NCBI GenBank assembly: GCA_023443515.1
Contig: JAEZUC010000087.1
Span: 1 to 64,000, forward strand
DNA: 64,000 nt
DNA from: Bacillota bacterium
Lineage (GTDB): Bacteria; Bacillota; Clostridia; Acetivibrionales; DSM-1351
Direction: 5' to 3'
The position numbers and the translations under genes were made by a program. The notes beneath the pieces were generated by a model that worked only from the letters and a program-made list of their open reading frames with translations, made no database searches and was not told where the DNA came from. This document shows positions 20,101 through 26,900 of the stretch, in pieces. Position 1 is the first letter of the stretch. The number at the start of each line of letters is the position of its first letter.

Positions 20101-20949
20101 TTTCTTCCTGTTTCATACGAGAAGATAATTGTAAAACAGAGATTGCCAAAGAGAATATATGCAATCATGACTTTCAGGGATGAGTATAATGCCCAAAATG
20201 AAATAATAACCTGTGATATAGATATAACAGATGAAAAAGGTGTTCAGCTTTTGGAAATAAAGAATTTTTCCATGAGGCATATAACAGATGAAAATAGTCA
20301 AAGCATAAAAAACAGAAAACAGAATTTACATATACCTACAGAAGGCACCGAAGGCTATACTAGCTTAATTAAAAGTTTAAATAGTGACAATATTATGGAT
20401 TCGGGACTGACAACGGATGAAGGCAGAAAGGTATTTGAAAAAATCCTGTCAGGACAATACTTCAACACTCAGGTCATTGTTTCAACCAAAGATATTAAAG
20501 AAGCCATTGCAGAAGCGGGTTATATAAATAAAAAAAGCAATATTGTTGCTGAAAAGGACGGACAAAAAACGTTGCATCCAAGGCCCGACCTTGATAGTGC
20601 CTATTCTGCGCCAAAGAGTGAGACGGAAAAAAAGCTGGTACCCGTATGGCAAAATCTTCTTGGCATAGAGGGAATCGGTATTCACGACGAGTTTTTTGCA
20701 CTGGGTGGTGATTCCCTTCTCCTGGTGCAGCTTCATACTAAAATTAAAGAAATATTCCCAACAGATTTAGCTGTTGTTGATCTGTATAAATACAACACTA
20801 TAGCACTATTAGCCTCGAAGCTGGGTGAAGGAAACAGCCAAGTGGAAAAACCCAATTTTAAAAATGTAAGTGAAAGGGTCAGTAAACAGCAAGAGAGGTT
20901 AAAGCAAAGAAAACAAAGGATGATGATACAAAAGGGGGGGAATCATTAA
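11116..20949 (+). CDS. Hybrid NRPS/PKS: acyl ligase-PCP-C-A(Gly)-PCP-KS-KR-DH-PCP, AT-less
   Basis: Start ATG 11116, six bases after AGGTGGTG; two in-frame GTGs lie inside or before the SD. 3277 aa. Domains: acyl-AMP ligase, FAAL/BaeJ-like (1-555; FSSGSTGDPKG, MPLTHDMGLIG); PCP (Ser613 in GGDSL); C (about 665-1125; HHIVFDG at 846-852) with a 42-residue insertion at 690-731; A (about 1130-1635); PCP (Ser1710 in GGHSL); KS (about 1740-2165; Cys1943 in ACSSS, EAHGTGT, NIGHL); a linker ending LPTYPFE with no AT at all; KR (GGLGGIG near 2581, YSAANNY); DH (about 2795-3075); carrier (Ser3200). The A-domain pocket, aligned by eye to GrsA, reads D-I-L-Q-L-G-V-I-W, the glycine code. The order ligase-T-C-A(Gly)-T-KS matches the start of bacillaene BaeJ. 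The DH follows the KR, unusually, and has Ala for the motif Pro (HLVMGIPTIAG) and D-V-A-T-G for DxxxQ, so it may be impaired. The starter acid is unknown. Confidence 0.93.
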   Translation: MYAFKTLVDLIVSRQDETSRGITFILSEAEEHFVSYGELYLGARTLLYSLQSSGFKKGDEVIFQIDNNRQFMFAFWACILGGMIPVPVTTGTNDEHKLKLFKIWDILKNPKMLASDDFFARLKVFGDKNGLLEQVDIMQTRTLSIENLEKTDCLGEIEKAGENDIAFIQFSSGSTGDPKGVIITHRNVLYDIGSVIRWVNINKEDSGLNWMPLTHDMGLIGTHIKDVIACINQYNIETQLFIRHPSLWIQKASEHKVTLLYSPNFGYKHFLTFFKPEVKKDWDLSKVRLIYNGAEPISYELCDEFLEKLATYGLKRNSMYTVYGLAEGTIAVTFPRLGDDMRFITLDRNYLNIGDTVREVSKEDSRGCSFADEGYPIYDCYVKICNMKNNDIGENKIGYICISGANVTSGYYNNEAATRKAITKDGWLNTGDLGFMRDGRLVITGRAKDVIFVKGQNYYSHDIERVAQEAEGIDLGKIVAVGAFNEKIKSDELILFVLFKMKADKFIGLVQSLRKLISERMGIEVSQVIPIKSIPKTTSGKVQRYKLRESYINGEYDAIKKEIELLLASEAHIRQIDKPENEIQAKLVNIWQEVLGVKKVGIKDNIFELGGDSLKITQMASRIREEFGVELEQTILFENPVLSVLAEIIEKSDKTSEDKNPIQRYSKKDVLPLSYAQHRIWFLDRLNTELIRSKSPTSEDGGCQRADKSSMDSTNIQRELNLPLNEVSFNENSSQYMLYSGLNIKGTLNYDILLKSFNTIIERHESLRTSFFEEDGQPVQTVQEGVLMDLPFIKLDKIPFEVRKSQAMVLAKEEISCPFNLKKAPLIRGKLFQLDTDEYILILVAHHIVFDGWSFKVLLKELEILYNSYLQNEQYVLPELKITYTDYAYWQIDRYKESTIQKQLDYWKEKLCGKLPVLELPFSKQRPTVQTYNGSNFRFSLSRELYEKLKSAAEQEGATLYMILLAAFKFLLFKYTGQEDIIIGSPVANRNRSELEPMIGFFTNNLIIRTAFSENNSFRELLRNVRNVTLEAYSNQDVPFEKIVEELKLERDMSRNPLFQVFFNLQDTPVTEARLSGMSISSVYLEGETSRFDLSVDINHNGSGLEVNFEFNTDLFDADTIERVAAHYTNVLEKLTANFETQIKRFEILSSEESKTLLEGWNNTRVDFESDLWTKFFEDKVLSNPNAVAVVKGNKKLSYGELDKRANRLANYLVSLGVCPETIVGIYMERSIDMLTALVGIHKSGGAYLPMDPVFPKDRLEFMLDNAQVPIILTDNTIKDTLPANKAKILCIDEEWEKISIQSPEKPENRATTDNLAYVIYTSGSTGNPKGVQIEHRALTNFLLSMCTSTNITEKDRLLAVTTLSFDIAGLEMLLPLVTGATVIIAGRDEVIDGEKLIELIDKHDISVMQATPATWRLLLEAGWKGCSSLKILCGGEALPRELANELIDRCSCLWNVYGPTETTIWSTIMQLDSKEGPVSIGKPIANTTVYILDKDMKPTPVGVPGELYIGGAGLARGYLKLPQLTQEKFIPNPFSREEGSRLYKTGDIVRFMPDGNIEFVGRGDHQVKIRGFRIELGEIETLLNKNTQISQSVVVCKEVVPGEKAIIAYVITKTKETDTVGLRDYLRESLPDYMIPSYFVMLESFPMTPNNKIDRKSLPMPEKTTHGASSDITTSSNDVQKTVSDIWKEVLSRENIGFNENFFDLGGHSLLLAKVRSKILKQMNIDLQIMDLFKYPTVNTLSEYLEQKQGKKASVVQNKTNMPETTLLKSNDIAVIGMSARVPGAKNIKEFWENLCQGRESITRFSDQEIIAEGIAPELLKKPEYVKAWGVVEDADKFDAQFFGFNPREAEILDPQQRIFLEEAWKAMEDAGCDSERFNGAIGTFASVGMNTYIKNLSGDGEYGNVANDYQIMINNDKDFLATRIAYKLNLEGPGITVQTACSSSMVAVHLACKSLLNKECDMALAGGVSIRLPQKTGYLYQEGMILSPDGHCRAFDEKAKGTVGGNGAGVVVLKRLEDAIAQGDNICAVIKATAVNNDGSLKVGYTAPRIEGEAGVIAKAQELAGVSPDTITYIEAHGTGTPLGDPIEIEALGKVFSEKTNKKNYCAVGSVKTNIGHLDAASGVIGLIKTVLSIKNGKIPPSLNFNKPNPKCDFENGHFFVNTELCDWKTDSMPRRAGVSSFGIGGTNAHAVLEQAPVKRNTAPGKQRKLLIFSAKTPSALLSMTSNFAGYLKENFDVDMNDASYTLKLGRREFEYRCCLVCSTREEAIEAIENDNLIYANHVNIEKSYNPEKLKEYTEEELGLFWILGEKIDWVSLYEGQVRNKINLPTYPFEGKSYWAKPKKADIKDIKDYFYAPLWKQTLYNIPLELTLPENVKSILVLAEKNTFVNKYLELLRKAGAEVLEANPKQQQDYDVLLTELKNQGQLPDRIINMLGISNENRGKALFYSMLYLSKALGKQEIKKEISIIVLTNAMQKVSGEAVLYPEKALVLGPCRVIPKEYENIKCRSVDFMLCEDGNPFERELLEQLLYETCCDSEDTTIAYRGDTRWIQSFDKMELQNTKKPVLQIKNNGTYLITGGLGGIGLVLAENLAQKEKVNLVLVGRSSFPEMDKWDEWLKDKGEADKNSIKIRVLKHIRELGSEVIICRGNVDNAEEMIEVRQQIWNRFGKVDGVIHAAGNPGGGMIQIKEESFVEKVFAPKVEGTQVLYEVLKDCNPDFFIMSSSLNSITGGFGQADYSAANNYMDAFANAHDSRHGTRFVSINWDRWPGVGMAKGNKKPIHPLIERKISDTKDKVVYFTRLNPKKDWVLSEHLVMGIPTIAGTTYIEMARAAFADINGDKPVEFSDVTFLTPMAVRENEEQDVLTILERKDKYYEFKIFSRLHSKVEDNPWREHVQGKIAATIDPEYKQIDLIGEADSFNQKTIDYIKKDIKEFISFGSRWRTLKRLGFHGRKGIAEIEMSPEFIDDLKYFNIHPSLLDVATGSVRLASKRNFLPVSYEKIIVKQRLPKRIYAIMTFRDEYNAQNEIITCDIDITDEKGVQLLEIKNFSMRHITDENSQSIKNRKQNLHIPTEGTEGYTSLIKSLNSDNIMDSGLTTDEGRKVFEKILSGQYFNTQVIVSTKDIKEAIAEAGYINKKSNIVAEKDGQKTLHPRPDLDSAYSAPKSETEKKLVPVWQNLLGIEGIGIHDEFFALGGDSLLLVQLHTKIKEIFPTDLAVVDLYKYNTIALLASKLGEGNSQVEKPNFKNVSERVSKQQERLKQRKQRMMIQKGGNH
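13183..13308. repeat. In-frame palindromic insertion element inside a condensation domain
   Basis: 126 nt (42 codons) between Glu and Asn codons where C domains normally run straight from FLDRLN.E to the next strand. It is packed with inverted repeats: CCGCTCT/AGAGCGG (13188-13194 with 13228-13234) enclosing CCCACC/GGTGGG (13201-13206 with 13216-13221); AGTCC/GGACT (13238-13242 with 13248-13252); TTCAGCGG/CCGCTGAA (13262-13269 with 13282-13289); and an overlapping alternative TGAACGA/TCGTTCA (13286-13292 with 13297-13303). It is more GC-rich than its surroundings. It contains no gene and adds Ser/Asn/Glu-rich residues without breaking the frame. Origin from a MITE, or from the structured end of an IS200/IS605-type element, is inference. 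No second copy was noticed in the window. Confidence 0.75.
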
Positions 20950-23900
20950 TGAACAATCAAGAAGAAAACAGCCGTTCCATGGACGGTGCAATAGCTGTAA
21001 TAGGTATGGCAGGCCGTTTCCCGGGTGCTGATAATACCGATAAATTCTGGGATAATCTTTATAATGGTGTCGAGTCTGTTAAATTTTTCAAACACGATGA
21101 ACTTGTAAAAATGGGTATAGACGAACATCTTCTGGATAATCCCAAATATGTTGCAGCTGATGCTGTTCTTGACGGAATGGATATGTTCGACGCAGAATTC
21201 TTTGATTATTCCGCCAGAGAAGCAGAAATAATGGATCCACAGCACCGTTTATTTCTGGAGAGTGCATGGGAGGTTCTTGAAAGTGCCGGGTACAATTCAG
21301 ACCTGTATGACGGAAGAATCGCGGTCTACGCAAGTGCTAACCTCAGCGGATATATGGTAAGAAACCTTTATTCCAACCCCGGGCTTGTTGAAAGTCTGGG
21401 CACGTTTAAGATAATGATAGCAAACGGACAGGATTTCCTTGCAACAAAGGTTTCATACAAAATGAACCTAATGGGGCCAAGTGTCAATGTAAATACTCTT
21501 TGCTCATCATCCATGGTAGCGGTTCACTATGCTTGTCAGAGTCTTAACAACTTTGAGTGTGATATTGCTATGGCGGGAGGCGTCAGCTTTCAAGTTTCCA
21601 GAAATGAGGCCTTCTTTTATCAGGAAGGCGGAATAGGTTCAGCAGACGGACACTGCCGTGCTTTTGATTCCAAAGCCAACGGTACGGTAAGCGGAAGCGG
21701 ACTTGGTGTAGTTGCCTTGAAGAGATTGGAAGATGCAATAGCAGACGGAGATTATATACATGCGGTTATAAGAGGGACAGGCATAAACAATGACGGGTCT
21801 TCAAAAAACAGCTATACTGCTCCAAATGTAGACGGGCAGGCTGAATGTATAGCTGAGGCTATAGAGATGTCGGGAGTGAACCCTGAAACAATTACATACA
21901 TAGATGCTCACGGAACGGGAACAAACCTGGGAGACCCTATTGAAATAGCCGCTTTGACCAAAGCATTCAGGGCCTATACCGATAAAAAAGGATTTTGTGC
22001 CATAGGTTCGGCAAAAACCAATATAGGGCATCTTGTAAACGCAGGTGGTCTTGCCAGCATGATAAAAACGGTACTCTCAATGAAACACAGGGTAATACCG
22101 GCAAGTCTTAATTTCGAGGAGCCAAACCCAAAGATAGATTTTGTAAACAGCCCGTTTTATGTAAATAGAGAACTTTCAAAATGGCAAACAGAAGGTTTTC
22201 CACTTAGGGCAGGAGTAAGCTCCTTTGGAATCGGAGGTACCAATACCCATGTTATTCTGGAGGAAGCTCCGGTTACTGAGTCATCTGATAAATCATGCAG
22301 ACCTCTTCAGTTAGTTTGTCTTTCGGCAAAGACTTATACGGCACTTGATAAAATGACTCAAAACCTTAATGAATACCTGAAAAATAACCCTGACAAAAAT
22401 TTAGCAGATATTGCCTTCACTCAGGCAATGGGCAGAAGAAACTTTAATCACCGCAGAATGGTGGTATGCAGTGATATTGCGGACTTAAAATGCAAACTTG
22501 AAAATTCTGAATCCGAGTACGTAAGGTCACATTTTCAAAAGCTTAAGGACAGGCCTGTTGCATTTATTTTTACAGGGTACGGGAAGTTTTTGAATATAAG
22601 CAAAGAGCTATACAACACAGAAATTAAATATAAAGAGACAGTGGATTACTGTGCAGAAATTCTTGAAACCGTATTGAATACCGACATACGTAAAATAGTC
22701 TATTCAAATGAAGCTCAAGTAAACAATGCAGCTACTGAAAGCTTAATGATGTTTGTTAACTCATATGCTTTATCAAAATTGTTCATTGACCTTGGAGTAA
22801 AGCCTCAATGCATGATAGGTAACGGAGTGGGTGAGTACGTAGCCGCCAGCTTGGCCGGAGTTTTCACCCTTGAAGATGCGCTTCTGGCTGTGGCTTCCAC
22901 GGATGATAAATTGCCGGGCTTATTGTCGTCACTAAATATAAATAAAGCAGAAATACCATTTGTTTCAAGCCTCACAGGCAAGTGGATTGAGGCTTCTGAA
23001 GCAACGAACCCGGAATATTGGATAAAGCAGCGTGATGGCATTATGTTTGATAAAGGTTTGCAGGAGATTGTATCCAATGACGAACTCATTTTAGTTGAAA
23101 TGGGAGCAGGTGAAAAGTTAAGTTCCAATATGGAATTAACCAAAAACAAAACATATCTTAGTGCTATGCCTTCACCTACAGGTAAGGAGGGCGATTATGA
23201 AGCCCTATTGAATTGTATCGGTCAAATATGGTTATACGGTGGGCGCATTGCTTGGAATAATTTCTATGAGAGTGAAAAGAGACATCGTATTCCACTGCCT
23301 ACATATCCCTTTGAAAGGCAGAGATACTGGATTGAACCGGGGGTAAGAAATAAAAACACACAAAAACCTGAATATCCTGTCATAGAAAAAAATGATATAG
23401 ATGAGAAGCTGCTGACGGATTTAAAAGAAGGAAATATATCAATTACCTTTGACCTGGATGAAAACTTATATGACGCTGAAATAACAGCAGCTAAGAAAAA
23501 GCAAATAGAAGATGTGCTTGAGTTCAGAGGGGAACTGGAAAAACTATGCTCCAAGTTCCAGACAAAGCTAAAAATATCACCCCTTTTACTAAAAGGCTCT
23601 GAAAAGGCTTCCGACAGTGAAACCGGAAGTGCTCACAAGCTTAGTAAAAGGCCACGACCCGACTTGGATGTACCATATGCAGAACCCCGTAATGAGGTTG
23701 AAAAAATTATTGAGGAGCACTGGAAAAAGGTTTTGGGCTTTGAAAAACTGGGAATACATGATGATTTCTTTGAGCTGGGCGGGCATTCACTGATTGCTGC
23801 CGCCGTAGCAGCAGATTTGAGCAAGGTATTCAATATCCAAATACCAATGACCAAGCTTTTGGAGACTACAACCATAGCCGCTGTTGCAGAAATGGTTGAA

Positions 23901-23975
23901 ACCTTCCGTTGGGCTATGCAGGGAGAAGGAGAGGTATCAGCTACGGAAGAGGACATGGAAGGCGGAACAATATAA
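20949..23975 (+). CDS. PKS module KS-(degenerate AT)-PCP
   Basis: 1008 aa; the ATG overlaps the previous stop by one base (TAATG) and follows a G7 SD. KS at about 12-435 is intact: Cys185 in LCSSS, His in DAHGTGT and NIGHL. Residues about 530-770 are an AT remnant: the usual G-H-S-x-G reads G-N-G-V-G (Gly626 for the catalytic Ser), and the segment after it jumps from DALLAVAS to PFVSSLTG, so most of the middle of an AT is missing. The post-AT linker (LPTYPFERQRYW) remains. C-terminal carrier with Ser947 (LGGHSL). No KR or DH, so the extension should leave a beta-keto group unless modified in trans. The malonyl group must come from another protein, presumably the acyltransferase encoded at 32218. 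Confidence 0.93.
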   Translation: MNNQEENSRSMDGAIAVIGMAGRFPGADNTDKFWDNLYNGVESVKFFKHDELVKMGIDEHLLDNPKYVAADAVLDGMDMFDAEFFDYSAREAEIMDPQHRLFLESAWEVLESAGYNSDLYDGRIAVYASANLSGYMVRNLYSNPGLVESLGTFKIMIANGQDFLATKVSYKMNLMGPSVNVNTLCSSSMVAVHYACQSLNNFECDIAMAGGVSFQVSRNEAFFYQEGGIGSADGHCRAFDSKANGTVSGSGLGVVALKRLEDAIADGDYIHAVIRGTGINNDGSSKNSYTAPNVDGQAECIAEAIEMSGVNPETITYIDAHGTGTNLGDPIEIAALTKAFRAYTDKKGFCAIGSAKTNIGHLVNAGGLASMIKTVLSMKHRVIPASLNFEEPNPKIDFVNSPFYVNRELSKWQTEGFPLRAGVSSFGIGGTNTHVILEEAPVTESSDKSCRPLQLVCLSAKTYTALDKMTQNLNEYLKNNPDKNLADIAFTQAMGRRNFNHRRMVVCSDIADLKCKLENSESEYVRSHFQKLKDRPVAFIFTGYGKFLNISKELYNTEIKYKETVDYCAEILETVLNTDIRKIVYSNEAQVNNAATESLMMFVNSYALSKLFIDLGVKPQCMIGNGVGEYVAASLAGVFTLEDALLAVASTDDKLPGLLSSLNINKAEIPFVSSLTGKWIEASEATNPEYWIKQRDGIMFDKGLQEIVSNDELILVEMGAGEKLSSNMELTKNKTYLSAMPSPTGKEGDYEALLNCIGQIWLYGGRIAWNNFYESEKRHRIPLPTYPFERQRYWIEPGVRNKNTQKPEYPVIEKNDIDEKLLTDLKEGNISITFDLDENLYDAEITAAKKKQIEDVLEFRGELEKLCSKFQTKLKISPLLLKGSEKASDSETGSAHKLSKRPRPDLDVPYAEPRNEVEKIIEEHWKKVLGFEKLGIHDDFFELGGHSLIAAAVAADLSKVFNIQIPMTKLLETTTIAAVAEMVETFRWAMQGEGEVSATEEDMEGGTI

Positions 23976-23993
23976 TTTCAAGAGGTGGTTAGA

Positions 23994-26900
23994 ATGTCTG
24001 TAATGCAATTTCTGTCAAGACTGCGTAATATGGAAGTTAATTTATGGCTGGACAAGGGCGAATTAAAGTATCAGGCTCCAAAAGGAGTAGTAAATAAAAC
24101 ATTACTTGCTGAAATATCTCAAAATAAACATGAAATAATAGAATTTCTTAAAAAAATAAAAATGGAAGCAAGTTCAAATAATGAACAGATTCCGCAGGCT
24201 CCCAGAGATGGCATAATGGAATTTCCACTCTCCTATTCACAACAGTCCATGTGGTTTTATGACCAGCTTATAAAGGGGAATCCCGCTTTTAATATATCAA
24301 ATGCGGTAAAAATAACAGGTAAACTTGACATAGATGCTATTGAAAATGCAATAAATGAACTGGTAATAAGACACGAAGCCTTGAGAACTAACTTCAAAGC
24401 TATTGACGGAAATCCCGTTCAGGTAGTACAAGCTGAGTTAAAAGCAGAGCTTTGTAAAACCTATATAGAGAATACAGTTGAGGAAATCAGGCTTAAAGAC
24501 CTTTTGAAAGAGGAAGCAAGAAGGAGCTTTGATCTGGAAACAGGCCCCTTATTCCGTTTTCACCTGTTTATACTTGGTGAAGAGGAATACATATTGACTA
24601 TGGTTATACATCATATAATATCTGACGGCTGGTCAAATACAGTATTGGTAGGTGAGCTGTTTACTCTTTATAAAGCCGGTATACAGGGCATGGATCAAGA
24701 CCTGTCGCTACCTCCGGTACAATTTGCGGATTATGCATGCTGGGAAAAGAAAAGGCTACAGGGAGAAGTCCTTGAGAATTTGCTGGATTACTGGGAAAAA
24801 AAGCTTGCAAATACAAGTACCTTGAAACTACCGTTGGATCGCGAAAGACCCACTGTACGAGCTTTTGAGGGCGGATATGAACCCGTCGTAATATCCCCTG
24901 AACTTACAACAAAAATAAATACTGTTTGCAAAAACAAAAGTGTCACTCAGTTTATATTGATTCTAGCTACCTTAAAGACTTTGCTTTACAGGTATTCCGG
25001 TCAGCAGGATATTTGTATAGGCACTGTTGTAGCAAACAGAAACAAAAAAGAAATCGAGGGTGCAGTGGGATTTTTTATGAATACTCTCGCGCTAAGTACT
25101 CGAATTGAAGGAGAAAGCAGTTTTTCAGAGGTACTTGAAAGAGTAAAGAAAACCACATATGACGCATTTACATATCAGGAACTGCCTTTTGACAAAATGG
25201 TAGAGGAGCTGAAACCTCCCAGAGAGGACGGCGTAAATCCTTTTTTTCAGGTTATGTTTATACTTCAAAACACTCAAAAAGTGGATTTGGAGCTTCCGGG
25301 AGTGAAAATGCAGACTCTTGATATAGAAAGCGGAATGGCTCCATTTGATTTAAGGCTGCAACTGACCGAAACAGAGGGAGGATTAAAGGGAGGTCTTGAC
25401 TATAACCTTTCAATTTTTGATTCCTCTACCATCAGAAATTTGACAAGGCACCTGATATCGACACTGGAATGTATAGCAGAAAATCAGGAGCAGAAAATAA
25501 CACAGCTTCCGATTTTCACTCAGGAGGATATCAAAAACATACAGAAAATAAAAATAGCTGTTGCAGCAACCTTTACAGCTGAACCTATGGAAGGCTATAT
25601 AAATTGGTGGTGCAAACAATTCGGCATCAAAAATGAGGTGGCTTTTGCACCGTACAACCAAGTGTTTCAGCAACTATTAGATGAAACAAGCCTTATTTCT
25701 GTAAATGATGGTGTAAATATATTACTGATACGTTTTGAGGATTGGCTCAGAAATGATGTGTCAGGCGATGCAGAACAGATTAAAAAGCTTGAAGAGAACT
25801 ATTGCAATCTTGTAAGTATTTTAAAATCAAAAGCAAAGCAGATACCTTATTTTGTTGGGGTGTTGCCTGTAGGAAGATATTCAAATATCAGTCAAAAAGT
25901 TAGTAGATACATTGAAGATATGAACAGAAGATGGAAACTGGTTTTGGAGGATATGGAAAATGTATATGTAATGGACTGCGGGACTTTGGAGGAGCAGTTT
26001 GCCATAGATACAGTTTTTGATCCCCTCAAGGATACGGAAGCACATATACCCTTCACGGATATGTATTTTGGTGCTTTGGGAACAGCTGTCGCCAGAAATA
26101 TATGTGCGTGGAGAAAGCAACATTTCAAGGTTATAGTACTTGACTGTGACAATACTCTGTGGAAAGGTGTATGCGGAGAAGAAGGAACACATGGTGTGGT
26201 AATAAATGAACCCTTTAAAAGACTGCAGGAGTTGATGCTGGAACATTGCAGGGAAGGTATGCTTCTGGCTCTCTGCAGTAAAAACAATGAAGCAGATGTA
26301 TGGGATGTATTTGAAAACAACAAAGGAATGTTGCTGAAAAAGGAGCATTTTGTGTCATGGAGGATTAACTGGCAGTCAAAAGCAGACAACATAAGGGAAA
26401 TTGCCCATGAGCTTAATCTTGGTATGGACAGCTTTATATTTATAGACGATAGTCCTGTGGAATGCAGTGAGGTAATGATGAAACTGCCGGAGGTGCTTAC
26501 CCTTAAACTTCCTGAAGATGTAGAACAAATACCGGGATATCTGCAGCATGTCTGGGCCTTTGACAGATTCAAAGTTACCGCAGAGGATGCCCAAAGAACA
26601 CAAATGTATATAGCCGAGAAGGAAAGAAAACAAATACAGGCAGGTGTTCAGTCTCTGGACGATTTCATACATGGTCTTGAACTTAAAATGAGTATGAACC
26701 TCATAGAGGATTCAAAGTACATGAGAGCAGCTCAGCTGACTCACAGAACCAATCAGTTTAATCTTAGTACTATAAGAAGAACGGAAGAGGAATTGAGGTT
26801 GCTTACAAGTTTGCCTGGTTTCAAATGCCATGTAATAGAGGTCAGCGACAGATTCGGTGATTACGGGCTGGTGGGTGTGATAATAACAAAGGAAAACGGT

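Noticed and set aside
25892..26572. Long minus-strand ORF (226 codons) within the FkbH region
   Set aside because: It lies antisense to a well-conserved domain, has Ser/Ile-rich composition typical of a shadow frame, and no SD.
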